DNA of 64,000 nucleotides from Flavobacteriaceae bacterium (GTDB lineage Bacteria > Bacteroidota > Bacteroidia > Flavobacteriales > Flavobacteriaceae). Under the pieces are notes generated by a model that worked only from the letters and a program-made list of their open reading frames with translations, had not been told where the DNA came from and made no database searches. Positions within the stretch are counted from its first letter, which is position 1. Each line of letters begins with the position of its first letter. Both the position numbers and the translations under genes were made by a program. This document shows, in pieces, positions 54,700 through 63,220 of the stretch. The DNA lies in NCBI GenBank assembly GCA_029243165.1, contig JAQWSN010000002.1:1-64000 (forward strand), read 5' to 3'.

Positions 54700-55974
54700 A
54701 TGAAGAAAAGAGCCTATTTAATTTTTTTGTTTTATTTGCTGATTCAATGCAGTCAAGAAACCAACAGTGAAAATTCTTCAGACTCAATTAAGAATTCTAG
54801 CCTACAAAACAACACAACCTCAAGTACAATTGCCACGCAAGAGAATTCAGAGGGCGCGAATTCTAGCGAAACAACCCTAGGAGGCGGAGCCTTTGACTTG
54901 TCAAGCCCAGTAATACTGGCTTATTTTCCCTCATGGCTAGAAACGATTGCTTCCAAAGGACAAAACTCCAAGCTTAGAGAAATACCTTCTTTTGTAAATC
55001 ACGTTTTCCTTGCCTTTGCAAAGCCCAATCTTCGATACACTAAAGGAAGTTATGATATTTCGCAAACGGGCATAGATGTCCCTTATGACGGCTGTACCCT
55101 AAAAGAAAGCATTTCTGCATTAAAGCAAAAAAATATTAATGTAGTTCTTTCACTAGGAGGAGAAACCTATTGGGGAGATCCTTCTTCTTATGAGATTGAA
55201 TACCAACAAATCAAGGATTTGGTGGACGATTTAGGCTTTGTTGGAATTGATTGGGATTTTGAGCCAGAAGGCTCGTTTGCACAAATTGGATCTCAGCAAA
55301 ATATTGATCAAATGATTACTTTTTTTGAAGAATCACGGAAACTTATGCCTAAAGAGGAGGGCTATCTTTTGGCCTGTGCACCCGGGGGTGTAGGCGCATT
55401 GGGCGGATCAGTAAATGATGATCCAGACTCTCCCTATCGTTATGCTAATAGAAACACCATAACTGGAGAAACAGATACATTTTTGTTTGAAGGAACAAGG
55501 CAGACGAATGGGATCAATCTCTTTGGTTTTGGTGCAACAGGACATATGATACCAGTTATCAAATCAGTAGGGAACCAAATTGATTTAATTGCTTTTCAAG
55601 GGTACAATACAGGAGGAAGTAGAAACCGAAAATTAATGTACGATGCCTATTCGCACTATGCTCAATCCTATGGTTTCTTAATTGCGGCAGGGATTCACTA
55701 CCCGCCTGAACCTTGGGGTCCTTATTACAATTATACGCACGAAAATGTAGCGAGTTTGAGTTCTCATATTTTAAATCACCCCATCCGAAACGAACGGAAT
55801 GATGGAATTATGATATGGCAATTACTGCTCAAAGGAAATGAAAGCTCCAGTTATTCATATCTAAATGTGGCTTCTCAGGTTTTAAATGGAAAGGCAGAGA
55901 CTGATGCAATTGTACAGAGGAATTTTGATAGGGCACCTTACACGGGAGGTGCATCAAATTGTGAAACTCAATAA
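54700..55974 (+). CDS. GH18-like glycoside hydrolase lipoprotein
   Basis: A 424-residue protein with a lipoprotein signal (KKRAYLIFLFYLLIQCS), a Ser/Thr/Asn-rich linker (about 20-65) and a TIM-barrel. VILAYFPSW and VVLSLGGETY are early GH18 strands, and FVGIDWDFEPEG matches the catalytic DxxDxDxE motif with the first Asp replaced by Val but the catalytic Glu kept. A chitinase or endo-N-acetylglucosaminidase-like activity at the cell surface is likely, though the altered motif leaves room for a binding-only role. ATG 54700 gives the cleanest signal. Confidence 0.82.
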   Translation: MKKRAYLIFLFYLLIQCSQETNSENSSDSIKNSSLQNNTTSSTIATQENSEGANSSETTLGGGAFDLSSPVILAYFPSWLETIASKGQNSKLREIPSFVNHVFLAFAKPNLRYTKGSYDISQTGIDVPYDGCTLKESISALKQKNINVVLSLGGETYWGDPSSYEIEYQQIKDLVDDLGFVGIDWDFEPEGSFAQIGSQQNIDQMITFFEESRKLMPKEEGYLLACAPGGVGALGGSVNDDPDSPYRYANRNTITGETDTFLFEGTRQTNGINLFGFGATGHMIPVIKSVGNQIDLIAFQGYNTGGSRNRKLMYDAYSHYAQSYGFLIAAGIHYPPEPWGPYYNYTHENVASLSSHILNHPIRNERNDGIMIWQLLLKGNESSSYSYLNVASQVLNGKAETDAIVQRNFDRAPYTGGASNCETQ

Positions 55975-56106
55975 TGCAAATTGCTAATAGTTAAGCCGAT
56001 AGAAAAACATTGAGAGTGTCGATCTGTTAATTTTTCTGAGGGGTATTTCATCAACCGTTAAAAAGAGTATATTAGTGATGCTCTAATAAAGAATTTTAAA
56101 GTAAAA

Positions 56107-56706
56107 ATGAAAAATTCAACATACTACCCCAAATTATTTTTTTCTTTTTGTGCAATCTTTTTTTATTCTTGCACGGAAGACCCCATTGAAGAACCAGTTG
56201 AAACAGAAGAGGTAATTACTAATGAGATCACCGACCCGTTTTATGCAGGACTAAACGAGAACAGTTCGTTAGAAGATTATTGGGAGCTTTTTGTTAAGGA
56301 TGCGATACGCTCAGGAAAGCCAGACCCGGGAGCTGGACGTGTAGTTTCAGTGTTTTTTGGAACGGAGCCTGATTTTGCCTCTGGAGTTACAGCAGATCAT
56401 GCTGGAAGGGCGTATAATGTATGCGATGACGGAACCGTGAGCTTTGAAATTATTAAGTCGTATTGGGAAGATTATTCCATTGTACAAAGACTCTACACTT
56501 TCTATCATGAGGCGGGACATGCTCGGTATAAATACAGACACCCTTGCGAGTCTAACGAATGTACAGCTGCACCTGATGACTATCCCATCATGTGGCTTTC
56601 AGTATTACCTGGGAATACCCCTTTTGAGGATTTTCTTTCAGACAAGGAAAATTTTTTCAAGCGCCGTTGGGACGGAATCCGATATTTCAACTGTGCCACA
56701 GATTAA
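56107..56706 (+). CDS. Lipoprotein with HExxH zinc-peptidase motif
   Basis: A 199-residue lipoprotein (KLFFSFCAIFFYSCTED). The acidic linker is followed by a domain ending in TFYHEAGHARYKYRHP, an HExxH with another His seven residues on, and several Cys (CESNEC, FNCATD) that may form disulfides. It resembles small Bacteroidota putative metallopeptidases, but I do not recognise a specific family and no substrate is evident. It is followed after 17 nt by the PNPOx-like gene. Confidence 0.65.
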   Translation: MKNSTYYPKLFFSFCAIFFYSCTEDPIEEPVETEEVITNEITDPFYAGLNENSSLEDYWELFVKDAIRSGKPDPGAGRVVSVFFGTEPDFASGVTADHAGRAYNVCDDGTVSFEIIKSYWEDYSIVQRLYTFYHEAGHARYKYRHPCESNECTAAPDDYPIMWLSVLPGNTPFEDFLSDKENFFKRRWDGIRYFNCATD

Positions 56707-56723
56707 AAAACGATTAAACCCCA

Positions 56724-57209
56724 ATGATCATGCACCTACAAGATCTATTTCAAGACATTGTTTTATGTTGGCTTGCAACTGCAAACAAACAAGGGCAACC
56801 GAATGTTTCTCCTAAAGAAATGTTTTTAATCAAACCAAACAATGAACTTCTTATTCCAAATATCGCCTCTTCAAAAAGCCTTATGAACATAGTTGAAAAC
56901 CCAAAAGTTTGTGTTTCAGGGATCAATATTTGGAAACAAAAAGGGATACAGTGCAAAGGAGAGGCAACGATTGTCAATCCCCAACAAACCAACTTTAAGG
57001 ATTTAGAATCGGATTTCAAATCTTTAAATAAAGGGCGTTTTAGGATTCAGCACTTCTTTCAAATTAAAATTACATCAATAAAAGAAATCACGGCTCCGAG
57101 TTATTTTTTCTATCCCAATACAGAAGAGGAAGATCAAATTAAAGCAAGCCAAAAGCGCTATTTAAAAAGTGATTCTAAGTTCTTAATTATGCAAACAGAT
57201 GGTTTTTGA
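56724..57209 (+). CDS. Pyridoxamine-5'-phosphate oxidase-like flavoprotein
   Basis: A 161-residue split-barrel protein: VLCWLATANKQGQPNVSPKEMFLI is the typical FMN-binding opening of PNPOx-like proteins, and NPKVCVSGINIWKQKGIQCKGEATIV continues the barrel. General members bind FMN, F420 or heme; this one's activity is unknown. Its end overlaps the SdpI gene by 11 bp. Confidence 0.83.
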   Translation: MIMHLQDLFQDIVLCWLATANKQGQPNVSPKEMFLIKPNNELLIPNIASSKSLMNIVENPKVCVSGINIWKQKGIQCKGEATIVNPQQTNFKDLESDFKSLNKGRFRIQHFFQIKITSIKEITAPSYFFYPNTEEEDQIKASQKRYLKSDSKFLIMQTDGF

Positions 57210-57549
57210 ATGGAATAATCCGCTGAGTCTAATTTTATCATCAACAGGGCTTATTTTTTATTTGGCAGGTTGGATACAGGGGAAATACCCCCCGAAAAAG
57301 AGGAATCATTTCTATGGATACAGGACCAAAATATCCATGAAAAATTTAGAAGTATGGAATTACGCGCAACAGTATTCGGCAGTTGAAATTAAAAAATTAT
57401 CGAGGATTTTAATTTTATTGGCTGTACTTGCAGCCCTTTTTCCATTCAAGGGAATGTCGGCCATTTGGATTGGATTCACTGCAACACTACTTGCCCCTAT
57501 TGGGATGGTTTTCAAGGTTGAAAAAGAACTTAAAAAACGATTCCCTTAA
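57199..57549 (+). CDS. SdpI-family membrane protein
   Basis: A 116-residue protein with three hydrophobic helices and the SdpI/YhfL-like block KKRNHFYGYRTKISMKNLEVWNYAQQYSA. In Bacillus SdpI gives immunity to the SdpC toxin; most homologues elsewhere have no known toxin, and none is seen here. It is translationally coupled to the PNPOx-like gene. Confidence 0.83.
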   Translation: MVFEWNNPLSLILSSTGLIFYLAGWIQGKYPPKKRNHFYGYRTKISMKNLEVWNYAQQYSAVEIKKLSRILILLAVLAALFPFKGMSAIWIGFTATLLAPIGMVFKVEKELKKRFP

Positions 57550-57645
57550 GCCTTAACGTTCCGTTAATAAAACAAAAAACATTTTAGTAAAGGGACTAAA
57601 CTGCCCCCTAGGGATTTTGTATTTTAGAGGTCAAAATTTATTAAA

Positions 57646-58083
57646 ATGATCGCTGTTCCTGTTCAAAATGAAAGCCATTACGATTTGCCCAGCTATGCTA
57701 CGAAAGCTTCAGCAGGAGTAGATTTAAAGGCAAATTTAAAGCAACCCGTAACATTGGCTCCTCTAGAGCGTCAAATTGTTGGTACGGGCCTTAAAATAGC
57801 CCTACCCGAGGGGTATGAAGCGCAAGTAAGACCCAGAAGCGGACTGGCTGCAAAGCAGGGTATTACTGTTTTGAACGCTCCGGGTACCATTGATGCAGAT
57901 TATCGTGGAGAAATTGGAGTAATCCTAGTCAACTTATCAAACGTCGCTTTTACGATCCAACCAGGAGAACGAATAGCACAATTGGTTGTTGCAAAGTTCG
58001 AGCAAATTGATTGGTTACCTACAGCACGTTTATCTGAGACAGATCGAGGAGCAGGAGGCTTTGGTAGTACTGGAAAAAAATAG
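57646..58083 (+). CDS. dut: dUTP diphosphatase
   Basis: A 145-residue homotrimeric enzyme with all five dUTPase motifs: [40 protein letters not shown] and the C-terminal [10 protein letters not shown]. It removes dUTP to keep uracil out of DNA and supplies dUMP. The nucleotidyltransferase gene starts 3 nt later. Confidence 0.97.
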   Translation: MIAVPVQNESHYDLPSYATKASAGVDLKANLKQPVTLAPLERQIVGTGLKIALPEGYEAQVRPRSGLAAKQGITVLNAPGTIDADYRGEIGVILVNLSNVAFTIQPGERIAQLVVAKFEQIDWLPTARLSETDRGAGGFGSTGKK

Positions 58084-58086
58084 CAT

Positions 58087-59103
58087 ATGAAAATTATTGT
58101 TCCTATGGCAGGAAGAGGATCCCGCCTAAGGCCACACAGCTTGACAACCCCAAAACCTCTAATCTCTGTTGCTGGAAGCCCAATTGTACACCAACTTGTA
58201 TTAGAAATTGCTAAGGTTGTGGAAGAACCTATTTCAGATATTGGATTCATTTTGGGAGACCCTGCATTTTTCGGAAAGGAAGTTGAACAGTCTTTAATTT
58301 CTTTGGCTGAAGGGTTGGGTGCAAAGGGACATCTTTTTAGACAAGATCAACCACTAGGAACAGGTCATGCAATTATGTGTGCAGCAGAATTGTTAGAAGG
58401 TCCTGCTGTAGTGGCTTATGCAGATACCCTTATCAGAGCAAATCTGGAATTAGATTCCGAGGCAGATGCGGTCATTTGGGTAAAAGAAGTGGTTCAGCCT
58501 GAAGCTTTTGGAGTAGTAGAGCTAAATGATCAAGAGGAGATTGTTAATCTGGTGGAAAAACCGAAATCCTATGTTTCAAATCTAGCCGTTATCGGAATTT
58601 ATTATTTCAAAGAAATAGAACGCCTTAAGAAGGCACTAGAAACGGTTGTTTCTCAAAAGTTAGAAGCAGGCAAAGAGTATCAAATTAATGAAGGCATCCT
58701 TACCATGATGAAAGAGGGAGCGGTTTTTAAACCTGGAACAGTTTCAAATTGGATGGATTGCGGGAACCCTGAAGTAACAATTCAAACCAATTCTGAGATG
58801 CTTTCAATCAAATCAGCAGAAGGGGAAGATCTTGTTGATCCTTCGGCAAAGGTTGTAAATAGCACCATAATTCCACCCTGCTTTATTGCAAGAAATGCGA
58901 TTATCAAAGAGAGTACTATTGGTCCTGGAGTGACCATAGGTGAGGGAACAACGATTGAAAAATGTATTCTAAAAAATAGTTTGATTCAAAATAACAGCAT
59001 AATTCAGGGGTTGAAGAGTGAAAATGCAATGATTGGAAATCATGTTCGTTATTATGGAAATCCTACCTTTGTCAGTATTGGAGATTATTCAGAATTAAAA
59101 TGA
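58087..59103 (+). CDS. Sugar-phosphate nucleotidyltransferase with hexapeptide tail
   Basis: A 338-residue protein. IIVPMAGRGSRLRPHSLTTPKPL is the nucleotide-binding GxGxRxxP...PK motif of the NTP-transferase fold; GTGHAIMCAAELL and NWMDCGNPEVTI follow. The last roughly 80 residues are left-handed beta-helix repeats. It probably makes a nucleotide-activated sugar for surface glycans; the sugar is unknown. It overlaps DUF4292 by 4 bp. Confidence 0.88.
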   Translation: MKIIVPMAGRGSRLRPHSLTTPKPLISVAGSPIVHQLVLEIAKVVEEPISDIGFILGDPAFFGKEVEQSLISLAEGLGAKGHLFRQDQPLGTGHAIMCAAELLEGPAVVAYADTLIRANLELDSEADAVIWVKEVVQPEAFGVVELNDQEEIVNLVEKPKSYVSNLAVIGIYYFKEIERLKKALETVVSQKLEAGKEYQINEGILTMMKEGAVFKPGTVSNWMDCGNPEVTIQTNSEMLSIKSAEGEDLVDPSAKVVNSTIIPPCFIARNAIIKESTIGPGVTIGEGTTIEKCILKNSLIQNNSIIQGLKSENAMIGNHVRYYGNPTFVSIGDYSELK

Positions 59104-59882
59104 TACAACGAAAAAGAATTGTTTGGGTTTTTACTCTGGGAACAATTTTATTGCTCTCAGCCTGTAAAACAGTGGCTGTTCTTCCTACAAAAACACCAGT
59201 TAAAAAAGTTGATGTTGCTTCGCTCGCATCAAAAATTAAAGGGACTTACCCAAAGGTTGATAAGCTTCGTTCTAGAATTCGAGCGGTTTATGACGACGGA
59301 AAAAGGGCGCAACAAGTCATTATTCAATTGAGAATGCAAGCCCAACAAAAAATCTGGATGAGCGCTTCTATGGTCATCCCGATAGCTAAACTTTTGATAA
59401 CAAAAGAGGGTGTTTCTTTTTATGAAAAATTTCAAAAAAATTATTTTGAAGGAGATTTTGAACTAATCAATGCTCAGTTTAACACCTCTTTTACATTCAA
59501 CGATTTTGAAAATCTTTTACTGGGGAAACCCTTTTTAGACCCAAATCTGGGACGGTGGAAACAAATTTCAAATCCACAATATTACATTCTTATTCCCCAA
59601 GGGAGAAAAGCGGGATTACAACCCACCTTATTTTTTGACCCTACTACTTTTTTACTAAAAGAACAACGCTTTTTAATCCCCGGCACATTGCAAAACCTTA
59701 CGATAAGGTACACCAATCATCAACGCATTCAAGGAGAAAATTTTCCGCAAAAAATCGAAATAACGTTAGTTGATGGACAAGAGACTCAAAAGGTTACGCT
59801 AGAGTTTACAAGAACCGATATCCCAAGCGCGATTTATTTTCCATTTGAAATACCTGAGGGATACAAACAAATTTCATTTTGA
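59100..59882 (+). CDS. DUF4292 lipoprotein
   Basis: A 260-residue lipoprotein (TLGTILLLSACK). KLRSRIRAVYDDGKRAQQVIIQLRMQAQQKIWMSASMVIPIAKLLITKEG and the long beta-rich remainder match DUF4292, which resembles LolB/LolA-like lipid-carrier folds. It may take part in outer-membrane biogenesis; this is inference. It overlaps both neighbours. Confidence 0.83.
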   Translation: MIQRKRIVWVFTLGTILLLSACKTVAVLPTKTPVKKVDVASLASKIKGTYPKVDKLRSRIRAVYDDGKRAQQVIIQLRMQAQQKIWMSASMVIPIAKLLITKEGVSFYEKFQKNYFEGDFELINAQFNTSFTFNDFENLLLGKPFLDPNLGRWKQISNPQYYILIPQGRKAGLQPTLFFDPTTFLLKEQRFLIPGTLQNLTIRYTNHQRIQGENFPQKIEITLVDGQETQKVTLEFTRTDIPSAIYFPFEIPEGYKQISF

Positions 59883-61093
59883 TGAAACGAAGACTTGTCT
59901 TCTTGGCTCTTTTTTGGATTGGGATTGCATTGGGACAAACAACAACAAAACGACAGCAAGATCTTGAAGCACAAAGAATTCGATTAAAAAAGGAGATTAA
60001 ACAGATTAATGCGCTTCTATTTTCCAGTACCAAAACACGAAAGAATGTAGTGACAGAAGTGGAAGATTTGCAAGTAAAAATGAAGGTCAGAGAGGAACTC
60101 ATTAAGGTGACGAATGCTCAAGTCAATTTGCTAACACGTAAAATTACCCTTAACGAAAGAAACATCAGTACACAACGAAAAGAATTGGAAGCATTGAAGG
60201 CAGATTATGCCAAAATGATTCAAAACTCTTATGAAAGTAAATCCCTGCAAAACCGTTTGATGTTTTTATTTTCATCCGAAAACTTTTTACAAGCTTACAA
60301 GCGGATTCAATATTTGAAACAATACACCAAGTTTAGAAGAAAGCAAGGGATTGCAATCGGGGAAAAAACACAGTTGCTACAACAATTAAATAAGGTATTG
60401 ATCGAGGAAAAGTCTAAAAAAGTATCCTTAGTTAATGAAAATAAGGCCGTTCAAAATCAATTAAAAAAAGAACGAGAAAATCAGGAGAAACTAATCCAAA
60501 GGCTAAAGCGAAAAGAGCGAAGCCTATCAGCTCAGATTTCAAAAAAAGAAAAGGAATCAAGAGCGATAGATAAAGAAATTGATCGCTTGATTAAGGAGGC
60601 AATTGCAGCCTCTAACAAAGCAGCAGGGAAATCTGGAAAAAAGAGTTTTGAACTTACCCCTGAGGCAAAATTAATTGCAGCAAATTTTGAAGCCAATCGA
60701 GGGCGTTTGCCCTGGCCCCTAGAAAAAGGAGTTGTTGTTCAAGGATTTGGCCGACAGCAACACCCAGTTGTCAAAACAACAACCATACAAAGCAATGGAG
60801 TTACCATAGCTACCGCTCCATCAGCACAAGTTCGTGCTGTTTTTGAAGGGGTAGTGATGTCTGTCGTTACTTTTAAAGGGAGCAATCCTTCCGTTTTAAT
60901 TCGTCATGGAAACTACATTACTGTGTACAAAAACCTTGGAAAACTCTATGTAAAAAAAGGAGATAAGGTAAAGGCAAAACAATCCATAGGAGAGGTTTTT
61001 ACAAATAAAAAGACAGGAAAAACCGAAATCCAATTCAGCCTTTTTAACAATGTAAAAGTACTCAACCCTAAAGGCTGGATTTATCAGATGTAG
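59882..61093 (+). CDS. EnvC-like murein hydrolase activator, degenerate LytM
   Basis: A 403-residue periplasmic protein: signal peptide, long coiled coil (about 25-230; Lys/Glu/Gln-rich) and a C-terminal LytM/M23 domain. The catalytic positions are lost: SNGVTIAT stands where HxGxD would be and TEIQFSLF where HLHFEL would be. This is the pattern of EnvC/NlpD proteins that activate amidases at division rather than cut the wall themselves. ATG 59882 overlaps the DUF4292 stop (TGATG). Confidence 0.88.
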   Translation: MKRRLVFLALFWIGIALGQTTTKRQQDLEAQRIRLKKEIKQINALLFSSTKTRKNVVTEVEDLQVKMKVREELIKVTNAQVNLLTRKITLNERNISTQRKELEALKADYAKMIQNSYESKSLQNRLMFLFSSENFLQAYKRIQYLKQYTKFRRKQGIAIGEKTQLLQQLNKVLIEEKSKKVSLVNENKAVQNQLKKERENQEKLIQRLKRKERSLSAQISKKEKESRAIDKEIDRLIKEAIAASNKAAGKSGKKSFELTPEAKLIAANFEANRGRLPWPLEKGVVVQGFGRQQHPVVKTTTIQSNGVTIATAPSAQVRAVFEGVVMSVVTFKGSNPSVLIRHGNYITVYKNLGKLYVKKGDKVKAKQSIGEVFTNKKTGKTEIQFSLFNNVKVLNPKGWIYQM

Positions 61094-61094
61094 C

Positions 61095-62051
61095 TTATTT
61101 TTCTTCGAGGTACCACGCTTCTTCTTGAAGAGTGTATTTCAAAAAATAGAGCATATTGATCGCTTCTTTTTTGGAATTGTACCTCCCATAGGCCACTCGG
61201 TACAATCCATCAGGATTAACTTCTGCAAGTGCTGCAGGGTATCCTTCACCAACAAGTTGACTCACTTTTTTCTCAGCATTTTCAATTGAGCGAAAAGAAC
61301 CCGCAATAACACTGTAATAAACCTGATCTAAAGGAATATTTTTCGGTGCTGCAGTTAAATTTACATTAATTGGATCAAGAATACCAAGATCAAAACTGGC
61401 TTGCTGTACATTTTTTTCAATTTGTTTTTGTGCTTGTTCTTGAGCTAAAACACGTTCTTTAGTAACATATTGATCACCAAAATAATAAGAGGCAGACAAT
61501 AATGCAATGCCGATAATACCAATGGCTGCATATCGAAGTACTGGAGATTTTTTTGAAGAAGATTCTTTCTTTTCTGGAGTAAACATTAAATCTTCTTTGT
61601 TTGAATTTTCCATAAGTTTTAGTGTTGTGTTTGTCATTAAAGGATCTCTCTTAAATGGATGCAAACCAAATGCTTTGAGATCGTAATTAACTTTTCCCCA
61701 AGGGATAAATTCGATTTTTCGAGTTGAATTCAGTCGTATTTCTCCCACTCCAGGGAATCGTAAGGTTTGGGTTTGAAGACGTCGTTTCCAGCTGCTCACT
61801 TCTTTTTCAATAACACGAAGTGCTTGTTCGTAGGATACCGATTCTTTTTGGGCATAATAATGAGCTAAAACCCCGTCGTTAGCAGTTAATAATTGGTTGA
61901 AATTAACTTCTTTTCGAGGGGGTGAAAATTGACCTTGAGCACTGACTTTTGCTTGGAAAGATCGAGTCAAAAATGCACCAAAATGAGGGATCGTAACACA
62001 TTCGTGCTGGTACAAAAGCTCTTGTATGTAGCGGTTAATTTGCATTTCCAT
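61095..62051 (-). CDS. SPOR-domain protein with HU/CCDC81-like N-terminus
   Basis: About 318 residues: an N-terminal HU-like region (INRYIQELLYQHECVTIPHFGAFLTR), one transmembrane helix (LRYAAIGIIGIALLSASYYFG) and a C-terminal SPOR domain (YYSVIAGSFRSIENAEKKVSQL). SPOR domains bind denuded peptidoglycan at division sites. Starts at 62051 or 62045 fit; the longer frame to 62123 has no conserved sequence. It is convergent with the EnvC-like gene, another division-linked protein. Confidence 0.85.
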   Translation of the reverse strand: MEMQINRYIQELLYQHECVTIPHFGAFLTRSFQAKVSAQGQFSPPRKEVNFNQLLTANDGVLAHYYAQKESVSYEQALRVIEKEVSSWKRRLQTQTLRFPGVGEIRLNSTRKIEFIPWGKVNYDLKAFGLHPFKRDPLMTNTTLKLMENSNKEDLMFTPEKKESSSKKSPVLRYAAIGIIGIALLSASYYFGDQYVTKERVLAQEQAQKQIEKNVQQASFDLGILDPINVNLTAAPKNIPLDQVYYSVIAGSFRSIENAEKKVSQLVGEGYPAALAEVNPDGLYRVAYGRYNSKKEAINMLYFLKYTLQEEAWYLEEK

Positions 62052-62121
62052 AAAAGTAGTAAAATATTTAGTCTGAAGAAACAAATTTAGGATTTGTATC
62101 TTCGTGAGTGAACCCTGAGTC

Positions 62122-63220
62122 ATGAATAGCCTTGAAGCTTGTCTAATTCTTCAATCCATTCCCGGTATGGGAATGCACCGCTGTGTCAAGTTAGTTTCTC
62201 ATTTTGGTTCAGCCGAAGCTGTTTTTGAGTCGTCCTACAAAGACTGGGAGGCGGTCGAAGGTTTGGGACAACAGCTTTGTAATTCGCTGAAGAAATGGCA
62301 ATTGCATCGCTCTAAAATAGAATCCCAAATCGAATTGCTTCAAAAGCATAAAGTTCAAACGCTCTTTTTTGGAACAACGGACTACCCCAAACCACTTTCT
62401 TTTTGTTCAGATGCCCCTTTGGTTCTCTTTTATCGAGGAAACGTAACATTTAAAAAAAGAAAGCTAATTAGCATCGTCGGCACAAGAAGAAACACCCCCC
62501 CAAGGAAAAGATTTTTGTAAACGCCTCGTAAAAGCATTAAAACCTTTTAACCCCATAGTATGCTCTGGCTTGGCAAAAGGGATTGACATTATTGCACACC
62601 GTACAGCTCTCGAAAACGGATTGGAAACAGTTGCGTGCTTGGCACATGGGATGGAACGAATTTATCCTACGAACCATATGCAGACAGCTAAATTGATCTG
62701 TACTAAAGGAGGTTTGGTATCGGATTTTCTCCCAAATGCCCCTTTTCGAAGAGAAAACTTTCCCAGACGAAATCGATTAATTGCGGGGATGGCTCATGCT
62801 ACTGTGGTAGTTGAATCTGGAGTCGCTGGAGGAAGTATGAATACCGCCGACTTAGCGCACCGATATGGGCGAGAACTTTTCGCCGTTCCAGGACGACCAA
62901 CAGACAAGAAGAGCGGAGGATGTCATCAACTGATTGTGCAACAGAAAGCTCAATTGCTTTCAGATCCTCATCAATTAATTGAGGCGTTAGGATGGGAAAA
63001 GACACCCTTAAAAGCAGGTGTTCAAAAAGTCCTTTTCCAATCGTTAAACGAACAAGAGCAGAAGGTATTTTCGGTCTTATCAAAAAAAGAAAAAGCAGCT
63101 TTAGATGAGATTGCACTCGAACTGGGCGGGCCCATAAGTGTTGCGGCATCAGAATTGATGCAGATGGAAATGAAAGGAATGGTTCGTGCTTTGCCTGGCA
63201 AGCATTTTGAATGGATTTAA
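62122..63220 (+). pseudogene. dprA: DNA processing protein DprA, frameshifted in a C7 run
   Basis: Positions 62122-62520 encode the N-terminal helical domain and the first Rossmann strand (LISIVGTRRNTP). After seven Cs (62495-62501) the frame ends in RKRFL and a stop. Removing one C restores QGKDFCKRLVKALKPFNPIVCSG and joins the rest (LAKGIDIIAH, EFFxRRNRLIAGM-type FPRRNRLIAGM, ESGVAGGSMNTA, AVPGRP), to 63220: about 366 residues, normal for DprA, with a C-terminal winged helix. DprA loads RecA on incoming single-stranded DNA. It is either inactive, phase-variable or hit by a sequencing error. Confidence 0.9.

Noticed and set aside
57199-57549. SdpI-like gene as immunity to a toxin (toxin-immunity pair)
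   Set aside because: No SdpC-like toxin or secretion genes lie nearby; the neighbours are a PNPOx-like gene and dut.
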